DNA of 44,645 bases from the NCBI GenBank assembly GCA_012837735.1, contig DUQP01000009.1:1-44645 (forward strand). The letters run 5' to 3'. Position 1 is the stretch's first letter. Each line of letters starts with the position of its first letter. A model generated the notes under the pieces. It ran no database searches, was not told the DNA's origin, and saw only the letters and a list, made by a program, of their open reading frames with translations. Made by a program: the position numbers and the translations under genes. This DNA comes from Bacillota bacterium. GTDB lineage: Bacteria; Bacillota; Sulfobacillia; UBA3575; DUQP01. Positions 44,443 to 44,645 of this stretch are shown piece after piece.

Positions 44443-44645
44443 TTACTCAATGATCTGCGTGACGACACCGGCACCGACGGTCCGACCACCTTCACGAATG
44501 GCAAACCGCAGACCTTCTTCCACAGCGATCGGTGTGATAAGGGTAATCTCCATCTTCACATTGTCGCCAGGCATGACCATCTCCACACCCTCCGGAAGCT
44601 GCACGTTGCCTGTCACATCTGTGGTGCGGAAGAAAAACTGCGGCC
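44443..44645 (-). CDS. tuf: Elongation factor Tu, C-terminal part
   Basis: The last 67 codons of EF-Tu, domain [30 protein letters not shown], then [16 protein letters not shown] and IIE before TAA. The 5' part lies outside the window. Position ahead of rpsJ is the usual end of the str operon. Confidence 0.98.
   Translation of the reverse strand, partial: PQFFFRTTDVTGNVQLPEGVEMVMPGDNVKMEITLITPIAVEEGLRFAIREGGRTVGAGVVTQIIE

Noticed and set aside
1..44645. CRISPR arrays, insertion sequences, prophage or integration sites
   Set aside because: No regular spaced repeats, transposase or integrase frames were seen; the tRNA-Arg gene has no duplicated 3' end nearby. The window looks like core chromosome.

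Overview
The window is a chromosomal segment of a Gram-positive, anaerobic-type clostridial bacterium (phylum Firmicutes/Bacillota, most like the Peptococcaceae/Moorella side of the class). The reasons are strong AGGAGG ribosome binding sites with many GTG and TTG starts, sigma-A type promoters, a CwlD spore-germination amidase, a GerMN lipoprotein, zinc-binding S14 and S4 variants, a Firmicutes order in the ribosomal cluster (secY-adk-map-KOW-infA-rpmJ), and an AmmeMemoRadiSam set typical of anaerobes. The genus cannot be fixed from sequence alone. Every recognised gene lies on the minus strand, so transcription runs from high to low coordinates.

Reading in the direction of transcription, 44645-24500 is the tuf/S10/spc/alpha super-cluster: tuf end, rpsJ-rplC-rplD-rplW-rplB-rpsS-rplV-rpsC-rplP-rpmC-rpsQ-rplN-rplX-rplE-rpsZ-rpsH-rplF-rplR-rpsE-rpmD-rplO-secY-adk-map-KOW-infA-rpmJ-rpsM-rpsK-rpsD-rpoA-rplQ, then the ECF transporter module ecfA1-ecfA2-ecfT, truA, and rplM-rpsI from their own promoter. 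A terminator at about 24400 closes this block.

A 468-bp non-coding region (24032-24499) follows, with two possible promoters, three hairpins and repeated TTACAAA/GTTTG elements. It leads into nifV-like synthase, aconitase-type large and small subunits, and an NAD-type isocitrate dehydrogenase-like enzyme. cwlD, an ornithine/alanine racemase, a Memo-AMMECR1 fusion, the radical SAM protein AmrS, carbamate kinase, ornithine carbamoyltransferase and a cyclic-2,3-diphosphoglycerate-synthetase-like P-loop protein come next. This second block (13753-19142) contains the most interesting association: ornithine racemase and the citrulline/carbamoyl-phosphate enzymes interleaved with the functionally unassigned AmmeMemoRadiSam system.

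Then come a Fur-family regulator with a Fur-box-like site at its own promoter, a small Gdt1-type (Mn/Ca exporter family) protein whose start is buried in a hairpin, tRNA-Arg(CCG), an OmpR-type two-component system and a GerMN lipoprotein. The rest is the arginine pathway argC-argJ-argB-argD, argG, argH. The argC and argG promoters each carry a near-identical ArgR-like palindrome over the -35 box. Downstream of argH, a ykkC subtype-2 riboswitch (ppGpp or PRPP class) with a terminator precedes a truncated sodium-dependent NSS-family transporter at the window edge.

Metabolically the second half converges on glutamate, ornithine and arginine: citrate-type C6 acids to 2-oxo acids, acetylated ornithine synthesis with recycling by ArgJ, ornithine to citrulline by ArgF, and on to arginine by ArgG and ArgH.
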